From Mariniphaga sp040772505 (GTDB taxonomy: Bacteria > Bacteroidota > Bacteroidia > Bacteroidales > Prolixibacteraceae): a DNA stretch of 64,000 nt. The stretch spans positions 124,001 through 188,000 of the forward strand of contig JAXGYA010000002.1 of the NCBI GenBank assembly GCA_040772505.1, read 5' to 3'. How positions within the stretch are numbered: position 1 is the first letter of the stretch; every line of letters starts with the position of its first letter. Positions 25,205 to 34,512 of the stretch are shown here, piece by piece. The position numbers and the translations under genes are program-made. The notes below the pieces were generated by a model. It did no database searches. It was not told where the DNA came from and saw nothing but the letters and a program-made list of their open reading frames with translations.

Positions 25205-27106
25205 CTATTTCACTTCTTCAAAATCCACATCGGTAACTTCACCGTCATCTTTCGGACCTCCGGCGCTGCCTGCGTCATGGTGTGCCTGCTGCTCCTGTTG
25301 TGCCTGCGAAGCATTGTACATCTCCTGCGAAGCAGCTGAGAATACCGTGTTCAATTCGTTCATTGCCGAATCTATTGCAGCAATATCCTGATTCTTATGA
25401 GCCTCTTTCAATTTTACCAATGCATCTTCAATCGGCTTTTTCTTGTCGGCAGGAATTTTATCGCCAAACTCTTTCAGTTGTTTTTCAGTTTGGAAAATCA
25501 GACTGTCAGCCTGATTCATCTTGTCGGCTTTTTCCTTTGCCTGCTTGTCGGCTTCGGCATTTGCTTCAGCCTCCTGCTTCATCCGCTTGATTTCATCATC
25601 CGACAATCCGGAAGAGGCTTCGATGCGAATTGATTGCGATTTACCGGTGGCTTTATCCTTGGCGTGCACATTCAAGATTCCGTTTGCATCAATATCAAAG
25701 GTTACTTCAATTTGCGGAACGCCACGCGGAGATGGCGGAATTCCGTCTAAATGGAACCTGCCGATTGTTTTATTTCCGGAAGCAATTGGCCGCTCGCCCT
25801 GCAAAACATGAATTTCAACCGAAGGCTGATTGTCGGCAGCCGTGGTGAATATCTCCGACTTTTTGGTCGGGATGGTGGTGTTGGCTTCAATTAACCGGGT
25901 CATCACGCCGCCCATCGTTTCAATACCTAAAGAGAGCGGGGTAACATCTAACAGCAACACATCTTTCACTTCGCCGGTGAGCACACCGCCCTGAATAGCA
26001 GCTCCCACAGCCACCACTTCATCAGGATTCACTCCTTTTGAGGGATTTTTCCCGAAGAATTCTTTTACCTTTTCCTGAACTGCCGGAATACGCGTTGAAC
26101 CGCCCACAAGAATTACCTCGTCAATGTCTGATGATGAAAACCCGGAATTATTCAATGCCCTGCGGCAAGGCTCAATGGTTGCATTAATCAGCGAATCAGA
26201 CAATTGTTCAAACTTAGCACGTGTGAGCGTTTTCACAAGGTGTTTTGGAATACCGTCAACCGGCATAATATAAGGCAGGTTAATCTCAGTTTGGGTTGAG
26301 CTTGAGAGCTCAATTTTTGCCTTTTCGGCTGCCTCTTTCAGGCGCTGCAACGCCATGGGGTCGCGTCTCAGGTCAACGCCTTCGTCATTTTTAAACTCTT
26401 CTGCCAGCCAGTCAATAATCACATGGTCAAAATCATCACCTCCCAAATGGGTATCGCCATCGGTAGATTTTACTTCAAAAACGCCGTCTCCAAGTTCGAG
26501 AATCGAAATGTCAAAAGTTCCGCCTCCCAAATCAAACACGGCAATTTTCATGTCTTTGTGCATTTTATCCAGCCCATAAGCCAGCGAAGCGGCAGTAGGC
26601 TCGTTGATAATCCTGCGCACTTTCAAACCTGCAATTTCGCCGGCTTCCTTCGTTGCCTGGCGCTGCGAATCATTAAAATATGCGGGTACGGTGATAACTG
26701 CTTCGCTCACTTCCTGTCCCAAATAGTCTTCTGCAGTTTTTTTCATTTTCTGCAGCACCATTGCCGAGATTTCCTGGGGTGAATATTTGCGGTCATCAAT
26801 CTGTACACGCGGCGTATTATTATCTCCCTTAATCACTTTATAAGGGATGCGATTAATCTCTTTGGTAAGCCTGTCATAGGTTTCTCCCATGAAACGTTTG
26901 ATGGAGAACACAGTTTTGACAGGATTGGTAATTGCCTGACGTTTTGCCGGATCGCCCACCCTGCGCTCTCCGTTTTCAACAAAAGCAACAATTGAGGGAG
27001 TTGTTCGTTTCCCTTCACTGTTGGGTATTACCACAGGCTCGTTGCCTTCCATAACAGCCACGCATGAATTTGTAGTTCCTAAATCAATTCCAATTATTTT
27101 TCCCAT
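25205..27106 (-). CDS. dnaK: Chaperone DnaK (Hsp70)
   Basis: The 633-residue protein is a full-length Hsp70. The nucleotide-binding domain has the phosphate loop IGIDLGTTNSCVAV at the start, the VITVPAYFNDSQRQAT block, the DLGGGTFDIS phosphate-2 loop and VGGSTRIP near 335. The linker DVLLLDVTPLSLGIET joins the substrate-binding beta-sandwich, and the helical lid ends in the conserved acidic tail VTDVDFEEVK. It binds exposed hydrophobic peptides in the cytoplasm with DnaJ and GrpE, neither of which is adjacent. No frameshift is present, so sequence quality is good here. The 437 bases upstream (to mdh) hold an A+T-rich region without a clear CIRCE element. Confidence 0.98.
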   Translation of the reverse strand: MGKIIGIDLGTTNSCVAVMEGNEPVVIPNSEGKRTTPSIVAFVENGERRVGDPAKRQAITNPVKTVFSIKRFMGETYDRLTKEINRIPYKVIKGDNNTPRVQIDDRKYSPQEISAMVLQKMKKTAEDYLGQEVSEAVITVPAYFNDSQRQATKEAGEIAGLKVRRIINEPTAASLAYGLDKMHKDMKIAVFDLGGGTFDISILELGDGVFEVKSTDGDTHLGGDDFDHVIIDWLAEEFKNDEGVDLRRDPMALQRLKEAAEKAKIELSSSTQTEINLPYIMPVDGIPKHLVKTLTRAKFEQLSDSLINATIEPCRRALNNSGFSSSDIDEVILVGGSTRIPAVQEKVKEFFGKNPSKGVNPDEVVAVGAAIQGGVLTGEVKDVLLLDVTPLSLGIETMGGVMTRLIEANTTIPTKKSEIFTTAADNQPSVEIHVLQGERPIASGNKTIGRFHLDGIPPSPRGVPQIEVTFDIDANGILNVHAKDKATGKSQSIRIEASSGLSDDEIKRMKQEAEANAEADKQAKEKADKMNQADSLIFQTEKQLKEFGDKIPADKKKPIEDALVKLKEAHKNQDIAAIDSAMNELNTVFSAASQEMYNASQAQQEQQAHHDAGSAGGPKDDGEVTDVDFEEVK

Positions 27107-27469
27107 AGTTTTATATCTATTTCGTTGTTATTAAAAATTCCTCAAAATATTTTCTGAAAGTCAACCCTGAATATCAATGATTATGCCATGTAGAAGTTTG
27201 GAAACATAAACCGAAAATATGACACAGATAAATTGAATTTGCAGGAGATATGCAAGAATTCTGGTGACAAAAAGGCAGGATGCGAATTCATAAATGTAAT
27301 AAAAAAAATAATTAGTAATGATTTTGCAGTTGATTGTGGCTGTTAAATCGGCATTATTCTGCAAATAGTTGGTCGTTTCATAAATTAACTTGGTATAATA
27401 GCAATTTTTATCAAAATGTTAAACAAAAACCCCATTGAATTTTAAATTTTCAGCCTAAACAAAATGAGT

Positions 27470-27477
27470 TATATTTG
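27470..27477 (+). promoter_or_regulatory. Candidate -7 box of mdh promoter
   Basis: TATATTTG is a perfect match to the Bacteroidota -7 consensus TAnnTTTG and lies 66 bases before the mdh start codon. No good TTG was found at the usual -33 distance; the nearest is about 32 bases upstream. The dnaK-mdh gap (27107-27543) contains otherwise only A+T-rich divergent leader sequence. Confidence 0.4.
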
Positions 27478-27543
27478 TCAGCTCTTAAACAAAGATTTTT
27501 CATCCGGTTCTTTTTTCATTTTAGTAATAAACTCATTATAATT

Positions 27544-28479
27544 ATGAAAGTTACAGTTGTTGGAGCAGGAAATGTTGGTGCAACCTGTGCACAGATAGTT
27601 GCCGAAAAGAACATTGTTAAAGAAGTCGTTTTGGTTGACATTAAAGAGGGCATTTCCGAAGGAAAAGCCTTGGATTTGTGGCAAACCGCACCGGTGAATG
27701 AGTACGATACCCGTTTAATCGGTTCCACCAACAATTATTCAAAAACAGCCGGTTCAGAAGTAGTTGTCATCACTTCAGGCGTTCCGCGCAAACCCGGAAT
27801 GAGCCGTGATGACCTTATTTCCATCAATGCGAGCATTGTTAAAAGTGTTACAGAAAGTGTAGTGGAATATTCGCCTGACGCAAAAATCATTGTTGTCTCT
27901 AATCCGCTGGATGTGATGACTTATGCAGCCTATGTTACGGCTAAAAAGCCGAAAAACCAGATAATGGGCATGGCAGGGATTTTAGATACCGCACGCTATC
28001 GTGCTTTCCTTGCCGAAGCACTTGATATTTCACCTCGCGACATTCAGGCACTTCTGCTTGGCGGTCATGGCGACACAATGGTTCCGCTGCCCCGATACAC
28101 AACAGTTTCCGGAATTCCGATTACCGAACTCATTGACAAAGATACCCTGGATGCCATTGTTGACCGGACAAAAAAAGGTGGCGGCGAACTGGTTAATCTC
28201 ATGGGCACATCTGCCTGGTATGCTCCCGGCTCTGCTGCTGCACAAATGGTTGAAGCAATCATTATGGACCAAAAACGTATTTTCCCCTGCTGCGTGAAAC
28301 TGGAAGGCGAATTCGGACTAAATGATATGTTTGTAGGATCACCGGTGAAATTGGGTAAAAATGGCGTGGAACAAATTATTGAAATCCCTTTAAATGAAGA
28401 AGAGACAAAACTTCTTCACGACTCTGCCAAAGCAGTAAAAAGCATCATGGATGTGCTGGATGGAATGAATATTCTATAG
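27544..28479 (+). CDS. mdh: Malate dehydrogenase (LDH-type)
   Basis: The ATG at 27544 (MKVTVVGAGNVGATCAQ) is chosen because the Rossmann strand begins at once; an upstream start at 27475 adds 23 unrelated residues. The 311-residue enzyme oxidises malate to oxaloacetate with NAD. GAGNVGA is the dinucleotide loop, VVLVDIKEG ends in the Asp that selects NAD, GVPRKPGMSRDD has the Arg that marks malate rather than lactate specificity, and LLGGHGDTMVPL contains the catalytic histidine. It belongs to the LDH-like MDH branch common in Bacteroidota. A hairpin terminator follows 27 bases after the stop. It is a single-gene unit divergent from dnaK. Confidence 0.97.
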   Translation: MKVTVVGAGNVGATCAQIVAEKNIVKEVVLVDIKEGISEGKALDLWQTAPVNEYDTRLIGSTNNYSKTAGSEVVVITSGVPRKPGMSRDDLISINASIVKSVTESVVEYSPDAKIIVVSNPLDVMTYAAYVTAKKPKNQIMGMAGILDTARYRAFLAEALDISPRDIQALLLGGHGDTMVPLPRYTTVSGIPITELIDKDTLDAIVDRTKKGGGELVNLMGTSAWYAPGSAAAQMVEAIIMDQKRIFPCCVKLEGEFGLNDMFVGSPVKLGKNGVEQIIEIPLNEEETKLLHDSAKAVKSIMDVLDGMNIL

Positions 28480-28505
28480 CATCCCCGGAAAATAAAATAT
28501 TTGTG

Positions 28506-28536
28506 CGGCTGTTTCTGAAAAATTCAGCCGTTTTTT
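28506..28536 (+). terminator. Rho-independent terminator of mdh
   Basis: CGGCTG (28506-28511) pairs with CAGCCG (28525-28530) over a 13-base loop and is followed by six Ts. It lies just after the mdh stop and before the retropepsin-like gene. Confidence 0.75.
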
Positions 28537-28551
28537 GTTTCTTTACCCACC

Positions 28552-28980
28552 ATGAAAATTAAAATTCCTTTGCGTTTAGTGGAACCTGAAGACGACAGCT
28601 ACCATCTGGCTGCTGCTTCGGTGTTTGAAGACGGAACCACCGGTTTCTGGATTGTTGACACCGGTGCCTCCAAGTCCGTTTTTGATAAAAATCTGAAGGA
28701 TTATTTTATTGCCTCATCAGAAAAAAAAGACACGGTACATACCACAGGCATTACCGACAAACCTTTAAAAACCACTCTCGCATGCATGAAGCCTTTTTCC
28801 ATCGGAAAACTCAATGTGCCTGACTTGGAAGTGGCTCTGATTGACCTCACTCACATCAATGATTTTTATCCCGATTCTGCCGAATTCAAAATTTGCGGGA
28901 TGTTGGGAGGTGACTTTCTAATGGAACACGAAGCAATGATTGACTACCAGAAAAAAATCCTAATCCTGAGAGTTTCATAA
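28552..28980 (+). CDS. Retropepsin-like aspartic protease
   Basis: The 142-residue protein carries the single-copy aspartyl protease signature WIVDTGASKSVFD with D36-T37-G38 and a later hydrophobic-hydrophobic-G element (KICGMLGGDFLMEHEAMIDY), the hallmarks of clan AA retropepsin-like bacterial proteins that act as dimers. There is no leader, so the protein is probably cytoplasmic. It starts 15 bases after the mdh terminator and is likely transcribed separately or by read-through. Substrate unknown. Bacteroidota often carry such small stand-alone retropepsins. Confidence 0.75.
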   Translation: MKIKIPLRLVEPEDDSYHLAAASVFEDGTTGFWIVDTGASKSVFDKNLKDYFIASSEKKDTVHTTGITDKPLKTTLACMKPFSIGKLNVPDLEVALIDLTHINDFYPDSAEFKICGMLGGDFLMEHEAMIDYQKKILILRVS

Positions 28981-29003
28981 AAAAGAAGAAACCAAATTAT
29001 TTA

Positions 29004-29545
29004 CTACAACACTTTTAACCTAAGTGGTTTGCCAATTTCAGGTTTTTCAAAGGGCCCCGCTGATGGGTTTCTTTTATTTCTTTTCTTACCAAAATAGTCT
29101 ATATCAATTTCCAAAGGCGATCCATCGAAATTCTCATACGCCTGGTTTGGGATCATCGCCTTACCCAAAAGTCCGGTAGTAACAAGCTGTGTTTTTACTT
29201 TGCTGATCGATTTATCAAAAAGGATGTTCAACAATATATTTGAGTCTTCTTCTAAAATGCTGATTCCCGGATTTAAAGCCGATTCAATAAAGTTTTTCTC
29301 ATCAATAAAGTGTTCTGCCCCGTTGAGGTAAACATTCCCATCCACGTACATAGGCAATTCCACCCTCTCATACGCTTTGAGCCCCGGTAACGCCTTCAGC
29401 CCCGTAAACCATCCTTCAACTTCAGAAACACCACCGACAAAAATATTATTATAGAAACGGTTATCACCACCCCTGGTTTTTTCTAATCCGGCAAGTTCGG
29501 TTGAGCGCGGGCAATTCCACCTGCATCCAAAAATCCAATGTGTAT
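29004..29545 (-). pseudogene. Right-handed beta-helix (polysaccharide lyase/GH-like) protein, C-terminal remnant
   Basis: From 29004 up to about 29545 a frame without a start reads PRSTELAGLEKTRGGDNRFY, then NNIFVGG, LKALPGLKAYERVELPMYVD and GNVYLNGAEHF. The G-G-D-x-R-F/Y-x-N-N-I-F-V-G stretch is typical of the end of secreted parallel beta-helix carbohydrate enzymes, followed by a small beta domain. The only ATG inside (29363) would give a 119-residue tail without fold integrity. Upstream the similarity breaks off in a region where another frame reads MQKIHIGFLDAGGIARAQP, suggesting a frameshift or rearrangement. Remnant of a glycan-degrading enzyme. Confidence 0.55.
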
Positions 29546-29641
29546 TTTTTGCATAGAATCAACTTTTCAAAATTTGTCCAAAAATAGTGATTTGAAACAG
29601 GACAACAAAAAACGCATAATTCTTGATTAAAATTTTAGGCG

Positions 29642-29659
29642 CTAACAGAATTCTGTTAG
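29642..29659. repeat. 18-bp perfect palindrome in a 400-bp gene-free stretch
   Basis: CTAACAGAATTCTGTTAG is a perfect inverted repeat. It lies in the 29546-29944 gap, which otherwise shows only A+T-rich sequence and a small AGGGT-TTT-ACCCT hairpin near 29716. It could be an operator or the trace of an insertion end; no gene or RNA was recognised in the gap. Confidence 0.5.
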
Positions 29660-29944
29660 ATAGAATTTGCAATCTCTGGGGTGTACAATATAATTTCATT
29701 TGTCTATTTTACACAGGGTTTTACCCTATGCTTTTATCTGTCGCCCTTTAGAAGCTTTTTGAAACTCTATGCCCAAGGTTTAGCTCAATATTTTTCTACA
29801 TTTCTTATTTTTTAAAATCTTTACAAATGTTAAGTCAGGTTTTAGATTGGTCATTCCGTCCGTCAGTTGACGAATTCGGAATCTGCTTTTCACGAACTGC
29901 TGAAATAAGTTGCCAATGAAAGATTAATATTTTCAGGTGTCATC

Positions 29945-32515
29945 TCACTCAGCCAATTCCATTTCCCGATGGAAAGACTCAACATGAGTTTGCCCGGATT
30001 CAGCAAAATGTGTAATTCCCTCGCGTTGCACAATCGTATTAAACCGATTGTAAGTGCCATCATATTTTGCTTCAATGGGTGTTCTTTTGCATTTCAAATA
30101 CATAATTGGCAAGCGTGCCATTTCAACCCGACGCAAAATTTCAGCATTATCAGCAACGCTTTCAGCCAAGTCAAATATTTTTTCAGCTTCACTAACAAAA
30201 TTGCCAGAGAATAAAATATCATCAGGTCGCAAACCCAAATGAATGTGCGTTTCAGGAGTGAGTTTGCTATGCAAAAAATCGAAATAAGCACGTACATATT
30301 GTCCGCTTCGTCCGTAATAACCTGCCATAAAATCGTCGATAACCTCATCCACATCAACGTCAGCATTCCACAATAATTTTCCGATAAGATAAGCACGCAA
30401 TTCAGCAAACTCGCCTCCCCTGCTCTGATAGGCAGCCTGCTCCATAATTCCGATAGCCTTATTATCGCGAAAAGTTTTTATGTTTGACTGAAGGACTTTA
30501 AAATTTGGATAGGGTAAAATATAGTGGCTGAAATTGACCACATAATCCCAAATGTACATGTGTGGCGCAATGGCTGCCCAGCCTTTTAGGTCGGATAAAA
30601 ATTCTGTATTTTCTGAACAACTATTAAAATCGTGGGCAAAACAACATTCGATGCTGCAAAAACGCACCACCACATTTTCGTGTGGAACAATGTTCGCTGG
30701 AGGCTTTCTTGTATATTGATAAGCGAGTGTACCCACGTATTTATCCGGAAATTCATCTTTAATCCGTTCTGCCACCTGATTAACAAACCAAATAACCGGT
30801 CCCGACTCGCTTCCCTCTTTTTTAGCAATTGCCTGGCATTTATCGCACTGACAAGGATTTAGCCAATCGTTTTGCGAAACGGAATAAATCAAATACTCAG
30901 GATTTTCCCGAATTGTTTCCTTTAAGCGTTCGGTAATAATATCTAAAACATCGGGATTTGTCAAACAAAGCTGTGCCCTTTCGTGAATGCGTTCCCCATC
31001 GATTAAACTGTAATATTCCGGGTGTTTGTCGTAAAATTCCGCCGGTGGCATAAACGGGAAAAAGGTGTGTACTCTCCAATATCCTTCAACACCGCCGTGC
31101 TGTTCCCGGAAATTCATCGCACCGTTAATTTTATTTCGGGCTGCCCATATTGGATCAAAAGCTTCGTAATAAAAATCATTCCTGACTTGTATTGAAGGAG
31201 ATTCGGAATGATTCAAATAATTAAATGAAAACTTTTCCTTTGAAGGAATTACACTTACCGAAGGAGTGTACCAACGGCATCCCAATTCATTCTCCAAAAA
31301 AGAAAAAACAGCGTACATCGCACCGCGTTCTTCTCCACCCAACAAAAGGATTTTAGCTCCGTCGTTTTTATAGCTATAAGTTTCATCTGTTTTTGCAGGT
31401 ATTTTAGTGTCAGAACCCAGAATTGAAATCGAATGTTTGTTGTAGCCAATTATTAGTTCGTGTTCGGTCATTTCCGCATTATCTGTTTTTATTGGAAACA
31501 CTGCTCCACTTATTTCTTGCAACCAACGCTGAAGTTCTTTTGCCGACCACTTCTCACTTTCCGATGCATCTGTGCCAATAGTTATCACATAATCGGTTTT
31601 CCCATTTTCAAAAAGTGAGTAAAAGATTGATTTCCCTGAAGAAAATGGGATTTCTTTTTCCCACAAATTGCCGTTGGTTAATGTGGCCTTTATTTTTAAA
31701 CTATTCTTTTGATATTTTTTGTTGTCAACGGGCAAAACGATATCCTTAATCATCGGCCAATTCCCCTCCCAGGTTGTATTTTTCAAACTACTATCGACGA
31801 TTTCGATTTGAACCGATTTAAATAATTTTTCGGCTACCGATTCATTCAATAAAAATCGTAACACAGGAATTCCAGCGCCATTCACATTTACTTGAAACAG
31901 AGATTGTGTAGCAACAAATTCATTCAAATTGAAAGGTAAAAATCGGGCGCCGAATGCCCAGGTATTTCCACGCTCTTCCACTTTCAATAAAATCGTATTT
32001 TTACCTTTTTTAACGGCAACCGGAATTAAATCATCATCCTCAGTAAAACCACGAGCAGAAGGATTATCCCAAACTTGTTTGCCATTAAACCAAAGACTGC
32101 CACCATCGTTACTCCCCAGTGCTAAAATAAAAACACCCTCAACTTCCGATTCAATTTCGGTATAAGCGTAAGCGCAAACAAATGATTTTTTTGAAATTTG
32201 TTCATCCAGATTTATAACCGGCTCTGGACTTTTATAATATTTCCAATTAACAAATCCTCCATCAAATTTGATTTTTGCTCCATCGTTTACGCGTGGATTT
32301 GTTTCACCACCTGATTTTTCCAGAAAGTCGGTATCAAACCCACCGAGATGTTGATATTCATCTATACCTTCTTCTAACTGAAACGGACCTGCCAGATACC
32401 AGTTTTGTAACCATTTACCTGTTGTTAGTTTCGAACTTTGTGCGGTCGCCAAAACGGATAACTGCGAAAATAAAACAAAGAACAGGGTACTAATTATTAA
32501 TTTATTCCTATGCAT
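29945..32515 (-). CDS. Secreted DUF4838 (alpha-glucuronidase-like) protein
   Basis: The 856-residue protein has a Sec leader (MHRNKLIISTLFFVLFSQLS). Residues 28-190 form a beta-sandwich sugar-binding-like domain (WYLAGPFQLEEG, SLWFNGKQVWDN, KKGKNTILLKVEE). Residues 290-400 are the small alpha/beta domain that precedes GH67/GH20 barrels (GTDASESEKWSAKELQRWL, LLLGGEERGAMYAVFSFLE, then LGCRWYTP). The central DUF4838 barrel contains PEYYSLIDGER, YSVSQNDW with a CQCDKC zinc-like knuckle, and YIWDYVVNFSHYILPYPNF. DUF4838 proteins are thought to be glycosidases related to alpha-glucuronidase, but activity is unproven. It is directly downstream (11 bases) of a TIM-barrel lipoprotein and probably works with it and the GH92 gene outside the cytoplasm. 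Confidence 0.8.
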   Translation of the reverse strand: MHRNKLIISTLFFVLFSQLSVLATAQSSKLTTGKWLQNWYLAGPFQLEEGIDEYQHLGGFDTDFLEKSGGETNPRVNDGAKIKFDGGFVNWKYYKSPEPVINLDEQISKKSFVCAYAYTEIESEVEGVFILALGSNDGGSLWFNGKQVWDNPSARGFTEDDDLIPVAVKKGKNTILLKVEERGNTWAFGARFLPFNLNEFVATQSLFQVNVNGAGIPVLRFLLNESVAEKLFKSVQIEIVDSSLKNTTWEGNWPMIKDIVLPVDNKKYQKNSLKIKATLTNGNLWEKEIPFSSGKSIFYSLFENGKTDYVITIGTDASESEKWSAKELQRWLQEISGAVFPIKTDNAEMTEHELIIGYNKHSISILGSDTKIPAKTDETYSYKNDGAKILLLGGEERGAMYAVFSFLENELGCRWYTPSVSVIPSKEKFSFNYLNHSESPSIQVRNDFYYEAFDPIWAARNKINGAMNFREQHGGVEGYWRVHTFFPFMPPAEFYDKHPEYYSLIDGERIHERAQLCLTNPDVLDIITERLKETIRENPEYLIYSVSQNDWLNPCQCDKCQAIAKKEGSESGPVIWFVNQVAERIKDEFPDKYVGTLAYQYTRKPPANIVPHENVVVRFCSIECCFAHDFNSCSENTEFLSDLKGWAAIAPHMYIWDYVVNFSHYILPYPNFKVLQSNIKTFRDNKAIGIMEQAAYQSRGGEFAELRAYLIGKLLWNADVDVDEVIDDFMAGYYGRSGQYVRAYFDFLHSKLTPETHIHLGLRPDDILFSGNFVSEAEKIFDLAESVADNAEILRRVEMARLPIMYLKCKRTPIEAKYDGTYNRFNTIVQREGITHFAESGQTHVESFHREMELAE

Positions 32516-32526
32516 TTTATTGAAAT

Positions 32527-34440
32527 TTAATTGCTTTCATTTTTCACCCAAATACGCGAACGAGGCTGCAAACTTAGTTTTAATGTATCTCCGTTAGTCG
32601 GCAAAACCTCTTCGGTAAAAACATTGATTAATTTCATTTTTGATAAACCAGGCTTGCTAAAACTAAAGTCTTTATTGGTTTGATTGTAATTGTGAAACAT
32701 CCACGCAGAATCTCCCATTGGCTGAACCACAATTCGGGTTGGTGCATTTAATTTAAAGTTTAATGGAGAAACTATTTCATTACGAATTGTATTCGCCCAG
32801 ATTGTCGGAATTTCCAATAAACCCAATGGTTTTGGACTCAACAAAACTTCGCCAACCGCGTCAAAATCGGCTTGTGAAAAAGTATGCGAGTTCAGGGTAA
32901 AAATAGTTCCGGCTTTGTATTCCGACTTTATAAAAAAGGGGATTTCTTTAGAATCAAAAACAGCATTTAACAGCGATTTTCCGTTGGTCAAAACAGGTAT
33001 CCCTTCCAAATCAAGACCGAGTTTTATTTTTTCATATTTACCACTGTTTATCACTCCATCGGCTTTTATTGGAGTGCTATTCAACGGATATTCGATACCT
33101 GCCAATTCAGCAATCTGTTTTCCATTATTTGCATTTGATAAAAATCCCGTTGTAAAGACTATGGTCACACCTTTTTCCAGCGACTTTTCAATTTTAGCAA
33201 GAATATCAGGATCTTTTGCAGCCTGTGTTGGAAGAAAAACAACTTCTGCATCTTGTGGATATTGAAAATATGGAATAAGTGGAATTCCCAACGTTCCAAT
33301 ATAATCCATTAAATAGAGGTCTCCGCCAGCATCGCTGTGTTGAGGTTTGTAAGCTGCAATTCCTTCAACCGGGTTTTCGGCAACATACTTTGCCAAATTG
33401 GCCAGCTGACTAAATTGAGTCCGAACCAAATGATGTGCAGCATGACCGTTTACAAAATCGTAATAATTGAAAAAAACGATCTCTTTCGCCCCAGCCAGCG
33501 TTGTTTGCCAGGCTTGCTCGATAAAATCGTTGGCATCGCAATCGCCGTGATCGAACCATGCGCCACCCATTTTGGAACCAGCTAAATCACTCATCCAACG
33601 GTAACTTATAAATCCATTGTAGGGCTGAACAAATCCAAATCGTTGTGTAAACTGTCCACGTGTTTCGGTGCCCACCCAAACCTTGTCAAAAATCCCAGGT
33701 TTTCTTTCTACATCGTATCCAAAAAGATGAAATCGATCGTACCACTGTGGATACTTGATAATCATTGAAATATCGGGGTTCACTTCTTTTGCGGGCTCAA
33801 TAAATATTTTTGTTGAAAGTTCACTTAACAAATCCATCCGGTATTGCGACCAACTTCTATCGCCTTTCGCAGCCTTTGAAATTTGGCTGGTATCGCCGGT
33901 GCAAAGAAAGTCATCTACAACAAATTCATCAAAAACACTGGCAGCCATTCGCATTACACCTTTCAAATCGTCCTGCGTTTTTTGAGCCTGCCAATTAAAC
34001 CAATCCAACTGACCTTCCTGTTTTACACCAAAATCACCACCCGGTACAGTTGCAATACCTCCAACTACTTCAATACCATTTTTCAGAAAAAACTCTTTGA
34101 CCTCCGTAAGTGACTCTTTGTCAATTGTTAATCCTGAACGATAAACCTCAATATAAGCTTTTGTAATTCCATTGCACCGAAATATTGAAAGTGCTTCCCT
34201 GCGTCCATTTTCATCAGCCAATAAATCTCTTATTGCATGAGAAGTAATGTAAATGCTCAGTTGCAGATCATCAACTCTGGTTTGAGCATACGAGAACTGA
34301 TCTTCAATTTGACCTTTTTGTTGCGTGCATGAAAAATTTATTGCAAAAATTAAAATGAATATCGCATTAAAAGTCCAAAATAATTTGTGTTGAAATATTT
34401 CTTTTTTCAAAACTGTTGTTATATACATTTTCTTTATCAT
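32527..34440 (-). CDS. Lipoprotein TIM-barrel glycosidase-like protein
   Basis: The 637-residue protein has a long leader that ends in a lipobox-like INFSC (Cys38). The barrel half holds LQLSIYITSHAIRD, GITKAYIEVYRSG, FDEFVVDDFLCTGD and DISMIIKYPQWYDRF; the acidic D-D pair in FVVDDF at the end of a strand is a candidate catalytic site. A second domain (about 350-470) with GIAAYKPQHSDAG and VEVLLPT-like strands, then GVTIVFTTGFLS, resembles the trimerisation/amidotransferase-like domain of GH42-type enzymes. A small C-terminal beta domain ends the protein (PRSRIWV). Architecture parallels the 13.3 kb protein though the sequences differ. Substrate unknown. Confidence 0.55.
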   Translation of the reverse strand: MIKKMYITTVLKKEIFQHKLFWTFNAIFILIFAINFSCTQQKGQIEDQFSYAQTRVDDLQLSIYITSHAIRDLLADENGRREALSIFRCNGITKAYIEVYRSGLTIDKESLTEVKEFFLKNGIEVVGGIATVPGGDFGVKQEGQLDWFNWQAQKTQDDLKGVMRMAASVFDEFVVDDFLCTGDTSQISKAAKGDRSWSQYRMDLLSELSTKIFIEPAKEVNPDISMIIKYPQWYDRFHLFGYDVERKPGIFDKVWVGTETRGQFTQRFGFVQPYNGFISYRWMSDLAGSKMGGAWFDHGDCDANDFIEQAWQTTLAGAKEIVFFNYYDFVNGHAAHHLVRTQFSQLANLAKYVAENPVEGIAAYKPQHSDAGGDLYLMDYIGTLGIPLIPYFQYPQDAEVVFLPTQAAKDPDILAKIEKSLEKGVTIVFTTGFLSNANNGKQIAELAGIEYPLNSTPIKADGVINSGKYEKIKLGLDLEGIPVLTNGKSLLNAVFDSKEIPFFIKSEYKAGTIFTLNSHTFSQADFDAVGEVLLSPKPLGLLEIPTIWANTIRNEIVSPLNFKLNAPTRIVVQPMGDSAWMFHNYNQTNKDFSFSKPGLSKMKLINVFTEEVLPTNGDTLKLSLQPRSRIWVKNESN

Positions 34441-34512
34441 TATAGTACTAATTTATGAAACGTTTATTTACAAATAAACATTCTTTATTATAAATAGCTT
34501 CTGGTATATTAT

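Noticed and set aside
27107..27543. Small RNA or CIRCE element between dnaK and mdh
   Set aside because: No inverted repeat of CIRCE type and no stable hairpin with T-run could be found by eye.
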